A stretch of 64,000 nucleotides of DNA, taken from contig JAMZAV010000952.1 of NCBI GenBank assembly GCA_024449915.1, positions 1 to 64,000 of the forward strand, written 5' to 3'. The notes beneath the pieces were generated by a model. That model saw only the letters and a program-made list of their open reading frames with translations, ran no database searches and was not told the origin of the DNA. The first letter of the stretch is position 1. Each line of letters opens with the position of its first letter. A program made the position numbers and the translations under genes. This stretch comes from Sweltsa coloradensis. Taxonomy: Eukaryota > Arthropoda > Insecta > Plecoptera > Chloroperlidae. Below are positions 44,648-58,500 of the stretch, piece by piece.

Positions 44648-45479
44648 TATATACCGCTCGCGGTACAATACGTCCGGTGCCAGCATAATATCCGAGTGAG
44701 GTCATTGATAGGCCTATCGTATAATACCAAACAAATTGCTTATTCCCAACAGCAGTTGTAGTTGTATTTACCGAGGTGTAACTAACTTGTAGCTGATAAG
44801 AGCGCACAAACAGGTGACGGTAACTATACATTCCTCTTAACGTAAACATCAGCACATGACTTTTTACGCCGTGACTAGTATTAGATGACGAATTGAACCC
44901 CCGCGTTATGCAGGTAAGACGCAAAGGTCTTCAGAATTTTGACCGAGACGTCCACAATCACAGAAAGAAACACTACAATAGGTACAACGCGAGAGAAAGT
45001 GACCTACCAAATCTACACTAGAAAGTACGTAAATATGTTGTTTGTGCACAAACCAACGAAGGCAATGTTGACGAATACACTAATATAATATAGCCTACAG
45101 TTCAATATGACTACATCTTATATATCTATATAAATATTTAGTTCAAATAAATATTATGGTATAAAACAAAAGTGACTCACCTAATGGTATTAAATATTAA
45201 TATATAGTAATATATATTATATCTATATTCAATTCACATCTAATTCACAAGTTAGCTTTTTTTAATGCAAATATTATACTAAACACGTCTGTGTACGAAT
45301 TTCAACCAGGAACAAAGTGTTAGCGGCACAGTTTAAACACACTCTTTGCATTCTGTAGTAAAACGTGCTTTGTCGACACAAACACCTTAGAAAAAATACT
45401 TCTTTGTAGAGACCCGCAACTTGGCGCACAAACGACGACATGCTCGTGATAATGATTTTTGTTGCTTAACGTCTCCATT
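44648..45479. other. No gene seen
   Basis: No supportable feature; frames are short and random. Confidence 0.4.
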
Positions 45480-45610
45480 AATGCACTAGGCTATTCGAGA
45501 CGATGAGTGGTTGGTGATTGGTGACGACGAAAGATGATTACAAAAAACATGCTCAATGCCTCCAATGCGAGATTCGAACCCACTTCCTTGTAGAACCACC
45601 CTTCGCGATC
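45480..45610 (-). repeat. SINE-like family 2, copy 3
   Basis: Uninterrupted copy with CGAGACGATGAGTGG at the left and GCGAGATTCGAACCCACTTC at the right, the latter a box B-like text on the minus strand. It shows the empty state of the split copy at 21655-22440. Confidence 0.6.
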
Positions 45611-47881
45611 AGTTGATCACTTTTTTTAAGGTCTGCTTGAATGACCTTGGGCACAGGGAGACAGATCAGCCAATGTCTGTGGGAGCTTCTAGTTACAGAA
45701 CTTGTGAAACATTGGGTGTCTACTGTCTAACCTACCATATTTACTCGATTATAGGCCGCCATTTGTATTTTGATAACTCAAATCTTAAAATATCATTGAC
45801 AAAATGGCTTCACATAATGTCTACACCCCCCACCTTTTGAACTTGATATTTCTAAATATACCCAAGGGAAGGCCTATATTGCATAAATACAGTAAGTCTG
45901 TGATAATGAGATAACTGATCGCTTAGGTTATCCAGATATTTAAGACCCAATCTCAGCAAACAATGCTGATTCTGCAGCGGTGTTTTATCAAACAGGGAAC
46001 ATCTTTCTGTGCGTCTTAGAAGCACCGAGCTACGTGTCTCTACAAAGTACTATTTTTGTCAACAAACCAACACTTCCCAGAAAACTTCAGCCGTTGCTCG
46101 TGTAAGGAAATCTAAACTCTACATCTACTGTGTGTGTGTGTACATGGAATGTGTTTTTATAATACAAATCGTTATTACGAACGCTACTATAAATGTTGAT
46201 TTCATTCTAACAATGAAAAGTAAAAGCTTATTTATTAAATGGATGGATGGACTTTTGAGCAAAACGCAGCAGGAAGATTCAATTTTTTGTAGTCGGGTTT
46301 TTTCTAAAACCCGATTTTTTTGCCAATAAAATACATAACGCGAGCGCCAAAATGAACGAGAAAACTTTAGGAGATGGCAAATATTTGCAAACTTTGACTG
46401 GGTACTGGTACTTTTCTCTCATTGTTGTTCAGCAAAGACATGTGAGAAGATAGGTATTCAGGTTTAAGGGCACACAAAAGTCGAGTTATTACTTGTTGTT
46501 ATAAGTGCCGAGAGTAACACACCAAAAACACTATAGTAGTTGACCGAATCAAACAGAATATTTCTCCTTCAAAATGTAGAACTAGTACAAAATTTACCAA
46601 AAGGTTATTTTAAAAATAAAAATATAGCGGTAAGAGAAAAAGTTGCTAATTGAAGTTTAAAGTTTACTCTATAAAAAGGATAATCATGAAAATATTTCAA
46701 TGTGGTGCCTGAGTGAGTGAAAACAAGTTTTAGGTAAGAACAATAATGAAAAATGTGAAAAAAGCACCAATCAAAATATATTTAAGCGGATGCTTCATTT
46801 TCATAGTTACTGTTGTTATTAACAACCATTTGTGCAATTAAACAGTGCAACTACAAAATATTCCATCTCCTACGATCTCTGCTAATTGATGCTCGCGTTG
46901 TTCGTATAAAGTACGTCTCCTACGTTTCAACAATCTTTGCCCAAGGTAGAAGTTGTATGTGTAATATTTTGGTGTAACATTGATTTCATTTCCTAAATAA
47001 GCTCGACTATTAGTTTGATGGTCGTCTTAGCTCTGTGGGGTCTAGCTTTATGTTCCGATAACAAAGTCCCGAAACCCCTGTTCAACGTTCGTAAAGTCTC
47101 GAGTTAGTAAATAGAAAAATAAGGCCAGGTTTTCATTTTATTTTTTACGACACCGTGTAGCTACGAAACCATCGACTACTTTGTAACAAAATAAACCCAA
47201 CATTGTAGGCTGTTTATTTTTAAACTCTCAGCTAAAAAAGCTACAAACATTGTTACGACCTTGATTAGGTTGACACCTGCAAATTTAATGGGGTATCTCT
47301 TGAAATACGAAACACGTTCATGGCAGTATCGCCCACACTGGTGTAACACATACAAATACACGTGTTGTTACGCAAGTCGATTTCACACAATACGAAAACC
47401 AAGGGACATCAATTACGTTTCAACAATGTTTGATTTTCGGTTCTAAAACCAAAATTTATGAATTTGCCAAACAGTTAATTATATATAAACTCTACACTAG
47501 AAATTTGGGCAAAACGATTACTTTTTTTGCTTAAAACTATTTCCGAATTACAGTTATGATTGTTGATAGAAATAAACGTTTTAAGACCACGTCTTCTTCT
47601 AGTTTCTCGAAGATTCTCGTAGGACGGTAGTTAACTCAAGTTCTGTGAGTTCAAGGAAAACGTACTCGCGACAACCGAAGACGCTTCTTCTTCTTCTTCT
47701 TCTCCAAACGGCGAAAGCAGCACACAATAACTTTTAAAAAAACCGCTAACTTTTAAAATTTGGGGATTAGGGCCCGCGTCCGAACACCCCATTATTCTCT
47801 GCCGCCCTAAGGTCGGGGGTCACCAAGGCGACCAGGGGCCGAGAACCCCCCGAAGCTTGTCGGGGGCAGAGTTTCGGAGCG
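45611..47881 (-). other. Region after the RFX stop; 3' UTR expected at its right end
   Basis: No coding signal. The GC-rich text 47760-47881 directly follows the RFX stop codon and is probably 3' UTR. TTTATT (AATAAA on the minus strand) occurs near 47140 and 47212 but the true end is unknown. Confidence 0.45.
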
Positions 47882-48034
47882 TTAGCTGATCTTGTGACGC
47901 TTGGAGGTGGCAGGTTCGGTGGCCTCCAGCTTGTGCATCACACCGCCGTTACACGGAGGCTGGCCTAGCAGGTAGCCCTGGCCGAGATCGTCGGGTAATA
48001 AGTTGGAGGGCGACATCGGAAGCGACAGGTGCTT
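47882..48034 (-). CDS. Rfx: RFX terminal coding exon
   Basis: Acceptor [26 protein letters not shown] then [15 protein letters not shown] and TAA. The C-terminal tail is poorly conserved in the family; phase and GC content support it. Confidence 0.85.
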   Translation of the reverse strand, partial: KHLSLPMSPSNLLPDDLGQGYLLGQPPCNGGVMHKLEATEPATSKRHKIS

Positions 48035-49546
48035 CTAGACATGGAAACAAACAAGAGTTTAGTGAGGACATACAGCTTATATTTTTATATGCTTTACATA
48101 AAGAATGTAGGTCAAATTTGTTTTTTATATTATTTATTATCTTTTGCAGTGTGCCTACTCAATTTAAGGTAAGCTGTTGGCACTCCTATCTCTTTATATC
48201 ATTCACAATATATAATATAAAGTTAAACTGTAAACGGGTTCAATGTTATATCCCCTCCCTTTTTGGGAAAAAGTTTTTTTATGATGTATTTTTAAAAAGT
48301 TCATTTTGACTGTTTGGGGTAAGTTTTACAAAAAAAAGGGGAAAACACAGTTGAACTTTTTTTCTAGAGATGAAAAATTTTTATTCTGTTTTTTCTATGC
48401 GCTCATCCCAAAAGAGTGGAACACTTTAGAATTAACTGCGCATGAGCGTTTGGGCAAGCATTATGGGGGAAGGGATTTAACCCCCTATAAAAAAGCATAT
48501 TATCGGGGTTGTGAAGGGCGTGTGTGTGTATTGAACGCATTTGGTTGCACAAACCGGCCTCCAAAAAAGGGCCGATGCATAACATCACTCAAAACCCCAC
48601 TGCCACGTAATTGATCAAACATTCTACGTTCTTATGGGAAAAAAAACATGGGTCTGTGTCATTATGGGCTCTTAGTGCATGGTTTGTTATACTGCTGTGC
48701 TCCCGCCTTTTTTTATTAAAACTCCCATTTTCCCAGAATGCTTTGCTGTGCAATATTGGAGATTTTGAAAATCATTTAATATTTGCTGTGCCCGAAGACT
48801 TTGTAAAGGGGAAACTGGAGATCCTTCGGACACCCACTACAATCGAGTAAACATGGAAGATAAGTCGATCTCTCACCTCCCCCATGACTGCGATGGGCGT
48901 CTCTCCCGTCTGTATGGCCACCTCGTGTTCTATCAGGTAGAACATGTACTCGTCGTAGAGCAGGCGAATCAGGTGGAACGAACCGAAGCTCGCCGCGCTA
49001 CGTAGGGTCAGATCTCGGATCACCATTGAGCTGAAACATACGACGGTTACAATCGAGCACTCGTTGTTTTAAGTACGAGCGTCAAAAACAACTAGCAAAT
49101 TTTCATTTTCAGAACACAACATTAATTTTAAGTCCTCAAACAAGTTAAGGCCCTACAGAAAGAAGCTTTGGTTGAGATTGGAGATTGGTTATCAGTTTGG
49201 GAAAGCAAAGAGAACATAAAGCCAAGCCTGAAGGGCTCGGGGTGACAAAACTTTTCACCTGCTGATGACAACCACAGCTTACAAATTATTTTAATTTAAA
49301 ACAAAACTTGGAAATATGTTACTGCAGAGCCCTATGATTCCACAATTGTGACATATGTTCAAAATTTAAAACAACCGTGGTGTCAAGTCGGCCGAGCGAA
49401 CAGCAAAAAGTGAACAAACAAGAGTTTGAATTAACGTTAACGAGGGCTTATTGTAAATAAACTTTTGTAGATTGTGTGTTGTCAAGCAACTCTCTCTCTC
49501 TCTCTCTTTTTCACTAGCCTTAATCCCGCCTTAAAATAAAGACCTG

Positions 49547-49594
<48 letters not shown>

Positions 49595-52500
49595 TCTCTC
49601 TCTCACCTGTAGAACGACCACTTGAGCAGGAACTGTCTGGCAGCCTTGGTGTAGCAGTCCTTGCCCTTCCCCTCGTACGGCTTCAGCACCCGCGTGACCA
49701 CCCCCTTGAGCCACCCCGCCCATTGTTCCAGCGAGTTCTGCTGTTGTAGCGTGATCTTGAAGTCGCTCTCGAGTCTTTGAACGACGCCGTCGTCGCACTC
49801 GCACACCCACGACGCCTGGAACGTAACGGAAGAACGTCAGACTCGGGGGAACGCAACACACAAAAGTCCATTTAGATCTCATACTAATACACCAAGTCCA
49901 TTAAATCCATTGAATGTTAACAAGGTTGTGTTGCGTGCTGACCTACTGTAAGCCACTGTATGTCTGGTATGGAATTTATTGAGTTTAAAAAAAACAATTT
50001 AACAGAATAGCTTTGTATCTAAAGTTGGGAATTTATTTTAATACTGGTACATATCAAAACATTTAAGTTAAACAAATCTATTATTTAAACAATAATTTAT
50101 AAATAAGGCCTAAGAATATAATCCAAAACAAGATTATAAATTTACTACAGTACAATAATAATTGATATGATTAGAAAATTATTGCAAGACTTTATAAAAA
50201 AAGTTTGTAAGATTAGAATAATTCTTCAATAGGCCTACTTCATATTTCATAAAAAAAAAACTGAAGTCACATGTCTCAAACTTTACATAATAATTAAAGC
50301 CCGAGATTAAGTGCTCCGTACAAAATGGAATTCAAGGTCGCAGTCACACCAACCTGTTCTTGCACGTTGTGAAAGTCTACTCTGTTCAGGTCTACCAACA
50401 TCTGTGTTATCTGCGCAGAGTTCTGTAATACGGCGCGCGCGGCCTGTGCCAGGTGGTTCAGGGATGTGTACCGGCGCAACGTCTGCGCTAGGGCACCCAC
50501 AGCAGACACCTACGGAATTAGATTATTATTATCACACAACCATGCTGGTAAGGAATTAGTAGCAAACCCTTGTAAATTCACTTCTGTTTAATAGGCAATT
50601 TTCAAAATCACCAGCGCCCTCTATATAGCGTGCGCAAAGATTATGAGAGAAATGGGATTTACACGCAAAATTACATATACTCGGGTGTGTGGAGAACTGC
50701 GTTTCCATCAATGTCAGTGCAGACCGCCACAATCCCAAGCATATGACATTTAGCATGTATATGCCCTTTCTCCCATAATGCTTTGCAACAAAGCGCGCAT
50801 GCGCAGTTAATTCCGAAAATGGTCTATTCAGGGGACTAATGAATTTGTAATTTGTCTGTGGTTATTTTTTTTTTTTTATTGAGGAGACCGGAATGTGGTG
50901 GAAAAGAAAGAATGGTGGCAGGAGAGGAGATGGAGAGGCTATCTTCAATGCTGACTCAAAGCAGAGTTGGACGTGGAAACAGATGATGATGATAATAATT
51001 TTAAGATTACTAGTGTGGAAAAGTCCAACCAGCAGGTTTAGTTTAGATTGGAGAAGAGTTGACAGGTTGGGAAAGCATAGAGAACATAAGGACCAGCCTG
51101 AAAAGCTTTGTTTTAAGTGATTGTTACCAGTTCCGTTTTACATTGATATCAAAAATAAATAAAAATAAATAAATACATTCATATTTAGAGTCTACCCACT
51201 CAGTCATATAACTAACTGATTTTCAGTGGGGGACAGTAAACCAAAGCAACAAAGCCAACCCTTGTAGGCCCCGACGCAATCGACGAGTGAGCAATTAACC
51301 AATCAAAGATCAATATTTTTTAACATGAAATATAGACATAATATGGACAGTGCGAACACCCGCGGATCAACGCCAGAATCAACAAGGCTGATTCAGAACA
51401 ACTTTAAATTTATTATGTGCCTCGTTGCTAGGACGGCTCTAAAGTCACCGTTTACAAATTCCTAAGACAAGAACTGATGGACTTAAGTCCAAATCAGAAG
51501 AAACCACTGACTTTAGCGGGAATCGAACCCTGGACCTTCTGCATTGGAAGCACAGACGCTAACCAACGAGCCACACAACAAAAAATGAATGTTTCTTCTT
51601 GAAGCTCCCCGACAAAGACTCGGCTTACCTTGATCTGAGTCATCTCCGGTGGACAACCTGTCATGGCCGTCGTCAACCACGTCTCCAGACCCTTCGCAAA
51701 GTTACGAATGGCCTGAGTCAGCGAGCCTGAAATTATGAGAAAATAACATCTTTATAAATTTATACTGTATTTATGTGAATATAAGTCGCACGTATATTTT
51801 TAAATGTAAAAAAAACTGGGTTTACCACACATGCAACCATTTTCCAATAGTATTTATTTATAATGAACTCTATAAAAAAAAATTGGTCAAAATAGTGGTG
51901 CAGCCATTACTCAAGGCATTAGCAACACCTGCTGGTGTTTTAGTTTTTCAAATACCGGTGCTTGATGGTAGCACTAGACTAGAATAGACACAACCTAATA
52001 AGCAATTTTCAAAATCATCCGCACTCTCTAACGTGCATGCGCAGTTCATTTGGAGATTGTATGCCGTATCGACCCAAATAGAAGACGACCTCCTATTTTC
52101 AGGAAGTTAAAACTGGAAAAATAATATTTCAACGTAGTACTTAATAGTAGTTAATACCTAATTAATAGAGACCCGATTTTATGGTTTTATTTATTTGCAA
52201 ATTTCGTTTTTAAAAATTGAAAATTAGGTGTTATGTGTTTTTAAAAAATCAAAAATTCGGTGTTATTATGGTTTTATTTTAAGGGTGTCAGTAATCACAA
52301 AAATCGGATTGGACAATTTTTTATTTTTTTTTACTACTACACAAGTTTGGAAATTGTATTTTCACGAGGCCTAGGTCATTTTTAGAATGCCACCATTGTT
52401 GCTGAGCATCTTCGGAGTTTCTAATTTTTCGACAGATAAACCACAACTGGGTGGTATCAACTAGGGATATCATAGGGTAGTAAAATTAGGATCCGGTTCC

Positions 52501-55500
52501 TGACCTTCCAGGGATCGGGTTACCCGAATCCTGAAAGCCTAAATTACGTCATTTTATCGTCGTACCCCCCCCCCCCCCGAGCGGTTGAAGGTCGTTCGGA
52601 AGCGTCTATAAGAAGATACCCGGCAGCGATAAGCTTATCTTCTACTGTTGTGAGACAAAACCTAGCGTTCGGCGGCCACCCATTCCGTCATGTCCTCTTC
52701 CGTGACGTCATCGCAACTTGGAAGTTGCTTGAACAATGACGCAAACACAGCAGTGTGATTTATATCGCATCTTCGTCTGACTTGGCAGCCTAGCCTTCCT
52801 CAATAGCGGCGGGTGGGTGGGAGGGGGAGGGGGTCGCCGGCCGGCCGGCCAGCCAGCCTCTCTCGACGGGCCGGGCAACCGGCAGTCTGCACCGGGCGAG
52901 GCGGCCGCTTGGTGGTCTATGGGGGGGGGGGGGGGGGGCGCGCAAACAGCGGAACAGCCGGCGACAAAGGAATTCTTCTGATATCGCAAGCCGGCCAACT
53001 GGGAGTTGACTTGAGACGGAGGGAGCGTGATTTAACTCATTTTTTGACAATTACAGTGTATTTAAAGGACAGTATTGCCATTTATAGTGGTTATTTCGCG
53101 TTTCAATATAGATTTCGGTGTTATTGCTCAGTAAACGGCAAAGTAGGTGTTATTTCGCGATTCAATATACATATTTTTGGGTTCCTAACCACACAATTCG
53201 TCCACATTTTGCAAAAAAATACGACATTTTAACAATTCGCGTAAAAAAATAACGCGAATTTCCCGGGTCTCTACTAATTAACCTAATTATAAGTTAATTA
53301 TTATGGATAATATCGATTCCAAAATTGATTCCCAAGAAAAACTTTTAAATTAAATGCGCAGTTATTTTGGCGGTCTATTTCTGCAGAGCCCGTGATGACA
53401 TCTGCCGACTGCCGCCCATCATGGAACGATGTACTACGGACTTAGAAAACATCGCCAACACATTCGAAAAACAGATCTTCTTGATATGCAAATTTAAGAC
53501 AACCCCCAATTTTTAACAATCAAAAATGGAAATAAATATTGTCTAATATACGGTATATTATTCCCCTGCATACCATTAATCTTGGTTCATTTCTCTGACT
53601 TTCCAGGTTGTGGGGAACCCTGTTTGTAATATAAGATAGAATGATGTTAGACGTCGTGTGTCTCTCTACGGGCGACTTACTTGGTATAGGCCTGAGAACG
53701 TCCGGTATGAGAACTTCCACCAGGTTCTGATAGAAGAGTAGGTCTACACTGTGCATGAACTCTTGCACCGCTTTGCACGAGCACAGTTGGTACAACTTGG
53801 TCCTGCAAACAAACAAAACATCTCAGTCAGGAGTGCGGTTATAAACTACAATTGTTTTCCTTTATTGATGTAGGTGCCCGTCCAGGTAATAAATTTATAG
53901 TCTATAACACAAAATGTCATTCAATTAAACATGAATTGGGAGAAAATTATAATGTAGGTACTATTTTCCACAAATAAAATTCCATATCCATTGTATAAAT
54001 ATAAATAAATTTGTATTTAGAGTCTACCCACTCAGTCATATAACTGGTTTACAGTGGGGGACATTAAACCAAAGCGACCAAGCCAACCCTTTAGGCCCCG
54101 ACGCAATCGACGAGTGAGCGATAACCAACCAAAGATCGATATTTTATTTTTAAAAGGAAATATAGCAATCAGTGGTATGGACAGTGTGAATACCCGCGGA
54201 TTTATGCCAGAATGAACAAGGCTGATTCAGAACAACTTTGAATTTATTATGTGCCTCGTTGCTAGGACGGCTCCAAAGTCAACGTCTACAAATTCGTAAC
54301 CCAAGAACTGATGGACTCAAGTCCAAATCAGAAGTTTAAAAACTGCTGCCTATAGCAGGAGGCAGAGACGCTAACCACAAGACAATGTTTTGTTCAAGAC
54401 TCCTTGATTTCAAGGACATAACACAATCAAAATGTGCAAAGATAATAAAATACAACAATACCTCCTTCACATTGATTAAATTTTGTCCTTGAATTCGAGG
54501 ACTCTTGAACAAAACATTGAACCGTCTAATTCAGGCTTAACCCTTTCCCGCCCAACGGTGCCATTTGGACCCATAACGTTTTAAAAAATTGATCTGGGTA
54601 AATAATAGTTTCTTTTTCAATTTGGCCTCAATTTTTTTAATTTATTTTTTGGTAAATAATAAATTAATAATTTTTCCACATTCCAATAGGACCAAAAGTG
54701 AATTTTTTAGAGAAAATCAAAAATACAATTCTGCATAAATGGCTAAAAACGGGGGGGAAACGGTTTGTGCCGGAAATGTAATAAATCTGTAGTATTGCTA
54801 TATTATTTGAGATACAAAAAAATCAAAATATGCAAAAAAAATCTAGCAAATATAGGGTAAGGGAACTAGTTCTGGATCGGGGTTGAGTTGTGGATCAAAA
54901 TCTTTGGGCTTGTGTAAGTTCTACATGCAATGTACTAGATGTACTGTCAGAATATTTTTCTGATGAATTGATCCAAGGAGCATTGGAATTGCACACTGTC
55001 ATCACCAGGTTGAGTCATTTGTCAACTTAAGTAGAAATAGTCAACAATGCTATCAAAATGGTTGCCGTTTGCAACAGACGCAATTGATATACAAATGCAT
55101 TTATCATTGTAATATTTCATCAGTTATTAGCACAGCTTTCAAACTTTGTCAGAATTTTTATTATTAGTTTTGCTAAAAATTGACTATAATAGGTTTACTG
55201 TAAAACTACTCAAAGCACCCTTGCGGGTGTCTACAAATAAGAGGTTTTTGTCCGTTTTTGTAGATCGTAACACCATGTTAAATGAATAGGACATATGCAG
55301 TAAGCCTAATAGTGTTTAAAAACCAAGTTAAAAGTAATTTAGGCACACTTATTTTTAGAGCTTGTCTTAACAGATGCAAATCTAAAAAAAAAAAAAAAAT
55401 GTTTTGGTCTAGCCTAATTTTTTTAATATTTTTTCCAAAATTTTGAATTTGATATAAATTTGTGTTTAGAATATTTGGCTTATAAAATTTATACCCAGGT

Positions 55501-58500
55501 GTTAGCTCTTGTCTTTGTCTTTAAATTTTGTATTGAAAAAAAAATTGTGGTTAGCATAATTGCTGCAAATAATTCACAATTACAATTTTGATCCACAACT
55601 AATCCGGGGACTGATTGTGGATCAATGCTGATACCGGGCGTCCAGAATCAAATTTGTCAGGTGCGGCTGCATCACTACTTATGAAACATATCAATGAACC
55701 CCTGATATCAATTTGAAAAGTTTTAGGCTGATGATCCACAACTGATACCCAGGTATCAGTTCTGGATCAAAGCACTACTTTTTTTAATTGGCTCATTTTA
55801 GTACCTTCGTAAACTTTTTTTAATTTTTTTTCTTTTGCAAACATTGTCGGAAAGTTAATCAATAAGAATATAGTATGTGGGAGTAACAAAAAAAAAATCC
55901 TGATACTCAAAATTGTAATATTGCTTAACCCGATCCAGAACTAGTTCCCTTACCCTATAGTTTTTAGGAATGTAGGCCCATTTCAAATTTGAATTTTTAC
56001 TGAAAACGAAGTTTTTATTCAAATTCCAAAATTTCCCAAAATTCATTAAAATTCATGATACAAAATATGAAAAAAATACTAAAATTCAAAGAAAAAATGC
56101 AAAACTCTAACTGTTTGCTTAAAATTACCTAATTTTTACAGATTTAATTTGGTCCTGAAAGGCTTAAAAGGGCGACGTCAACTCACTTGGAGAGGTACTT
56201 CTCCTCCTCGCACTCCTCTCCATTGTTGTTGTCCTGCGAGCGCCAGAACTCCCGCCAGAGACTCTCGACGGTGACAAACTCGAGATTGTTGACGGCGTCG
56301 AGGAACGCCTCGCAGTGTTCCCGGTAGATCGAGCGCAGCGTGTCCACGTCCTCCAGAGTGCATTCCCCCGGGAGGACGGCATGGCAGTCCAGCATGATCT
56401 CCGGGAAGTCCGGGATAGCGGCCGAGCCGTCGCCAAGGAACTGGAGGTGTTGACCCATCTGGCGGGGAGAAAGGCAGAGATGAAATATTATATACAGTAG
56501 ACCCCCTTTAATTCACATCACAAGGGACCCTTAAAACTAACAAAATTAAAAACATTTTGCGTCAAGCCATTTAGTCAGATTTTTCTGTAGGGGCTTCATT
56601 ATTTTTTTAGTTGAAATTAAACAGAAATTTGGATCAACAAGCATTTTCAGAATTAATTGTGTAAGCGCACTCCATCGCAAATCATTATGTGGGAGAAACA
56701 TGCTAAATGCCATATTATGCTCAAGTGTGTGGGAAAATGACAGAGTCCGTCCTGATAGATGCAGCAAGCAACATACGTGGCATTTAGCGTGTTAAACTCA
56801 TTTCTTACATAATGCTTTACATACAATATTGAGGGTGCTGATGATTTTTTAAATTGTCGTAAAAGGAGTCGCCATGTAATTCAATTTCCAGAGGACCCTA
56901 AAAATAAAAATAAATTTAAAAATATTAAATTTAAAAACATTTTATATTAAGCCATTTACCCAAAGTTTTTTTTCTGTAGGGACTACATTAATTTGTATTT
57001 TGAGTCACCGGTAAACAAACATCTGAAGAGAGTTTTAATTAACTCATCCGACTCGACAGTCGAAAAAGAACACACAAATTTATTTATGAAATTTTCTACA
57101 CGAATTTTGAAGTACATACATACTTTTCACTTTAGTAGAATTTATATGATACTTAAGAAGCGCATTCATCGAAGTGCTTACCTGAGAGTTACGCTGAGTG
57201 TTGAAGCCGCCCGAAATGTTGTTGACCTCTTCGTACTCGTGACCCTGAGAACAAGACACGTTAACATTTACCTTCTCTCCAATACAACAATTTAAACCAT
57301 TTAAAGAAGTCAAAATTTTGTAAAGCTGTTAACTGGAAACATGTATGTCTAGGCGTGCGCAAGACGCTAAAAATTTGAAGCTGTGTTTTGTTTGGTTTAT
57401 TTAGCCCACATTAGCCCAAAATATGTTTCCTGGGTTGTGAAAGTCTAAAAATTTAAAGCAGATAAGAGGGCCTACTTACAGTTTCGAGATTGTTTGGACA
57501 TATGAAACAAATAACTGACGATAGGATGCCCAAGAGAATATATAAAATAAAGATCGAAGAAGGAAGAAATAGACAGGGGAGGCCATGGAAGAGAAGGAAG
57601 GATATCAAAGCAGGAGACTCAGATGCAAGAGGAGGGAGCTGGGAGGATACGGAAGTCATGCGATTGTGAGAGGATAAAAAGAACCCAAGAAGTGGAAAAA
57701 TTTGGTTGTAAAACGCCAGCTGACCCTGCCAGAAACAGGTAACAGCAACGTTTGATGATGATGACCGACGGCTGAGATGGTTTGAGCATATGAAACGAAT
57801 GACGGAAGAGAGGATGCCCAGGAGAATGTATGAGAAAAGGATTGAAGGAAGAAGAAGACGGGGGAGGCCAAGGAAGAGATAAAAGGAGACCATAGCAAGA
57901 GACCTACATACTAGAGGAGAAAGCTGGGAGCATGTAGCAGAGACACGATTGTGGGAGGATAGAAAGAAGTGGAAGAATTTGGTTGCGAAACCTAAGCTGA
58001 CCCTGCCAGAAGTAGGAAGCGGCAATGGATAATGATGATGATTATAAGCTAGTTATTTGCATTTGAAATGTGTGCAATGTTAGTTAAATTTAAATGTAAA
58101 ATTTTAAAATTTTAAACTTAAATTTTTTTTGAATAAATAAACCAAACATATTATAATTTCTCATGAGAAAAGATAGAAATTACCTTTCAAATCAATTAGG
58201 CCTATTTGAAATTGATCTAGTTGAAACGAAAGAGTTTTGACTGTACCGACGTAGCGTGTAGCCAAGGACGGCGGGCCTACCTGAGGGGACTGTGAGCTGG
58301 AATGGTTCGACTGGTTGTTGACTTGTTCGTACTGGTCCGCGTTCTTCTGGCCTGCAAGGAACTTGAATCGTTTCTGTGCTCCTTGTTGCTGGTGTCTCGG
58401 GGAGCCGTCGTCCGACATTCCGTTGAGGGTCGACCCGGGCTTGATGCGGATGCCGTAGTAGTGGTACTTGGAGTTACCTCTGGAACAGTCACATATTACG

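Noticed and set aside
52708..53232. Pro/Ala/Gly/Arg-rich ORFs on both strands
   Set aside because: They come from a GC-rich, homopolymer-containing part of a hAT-like MITE.
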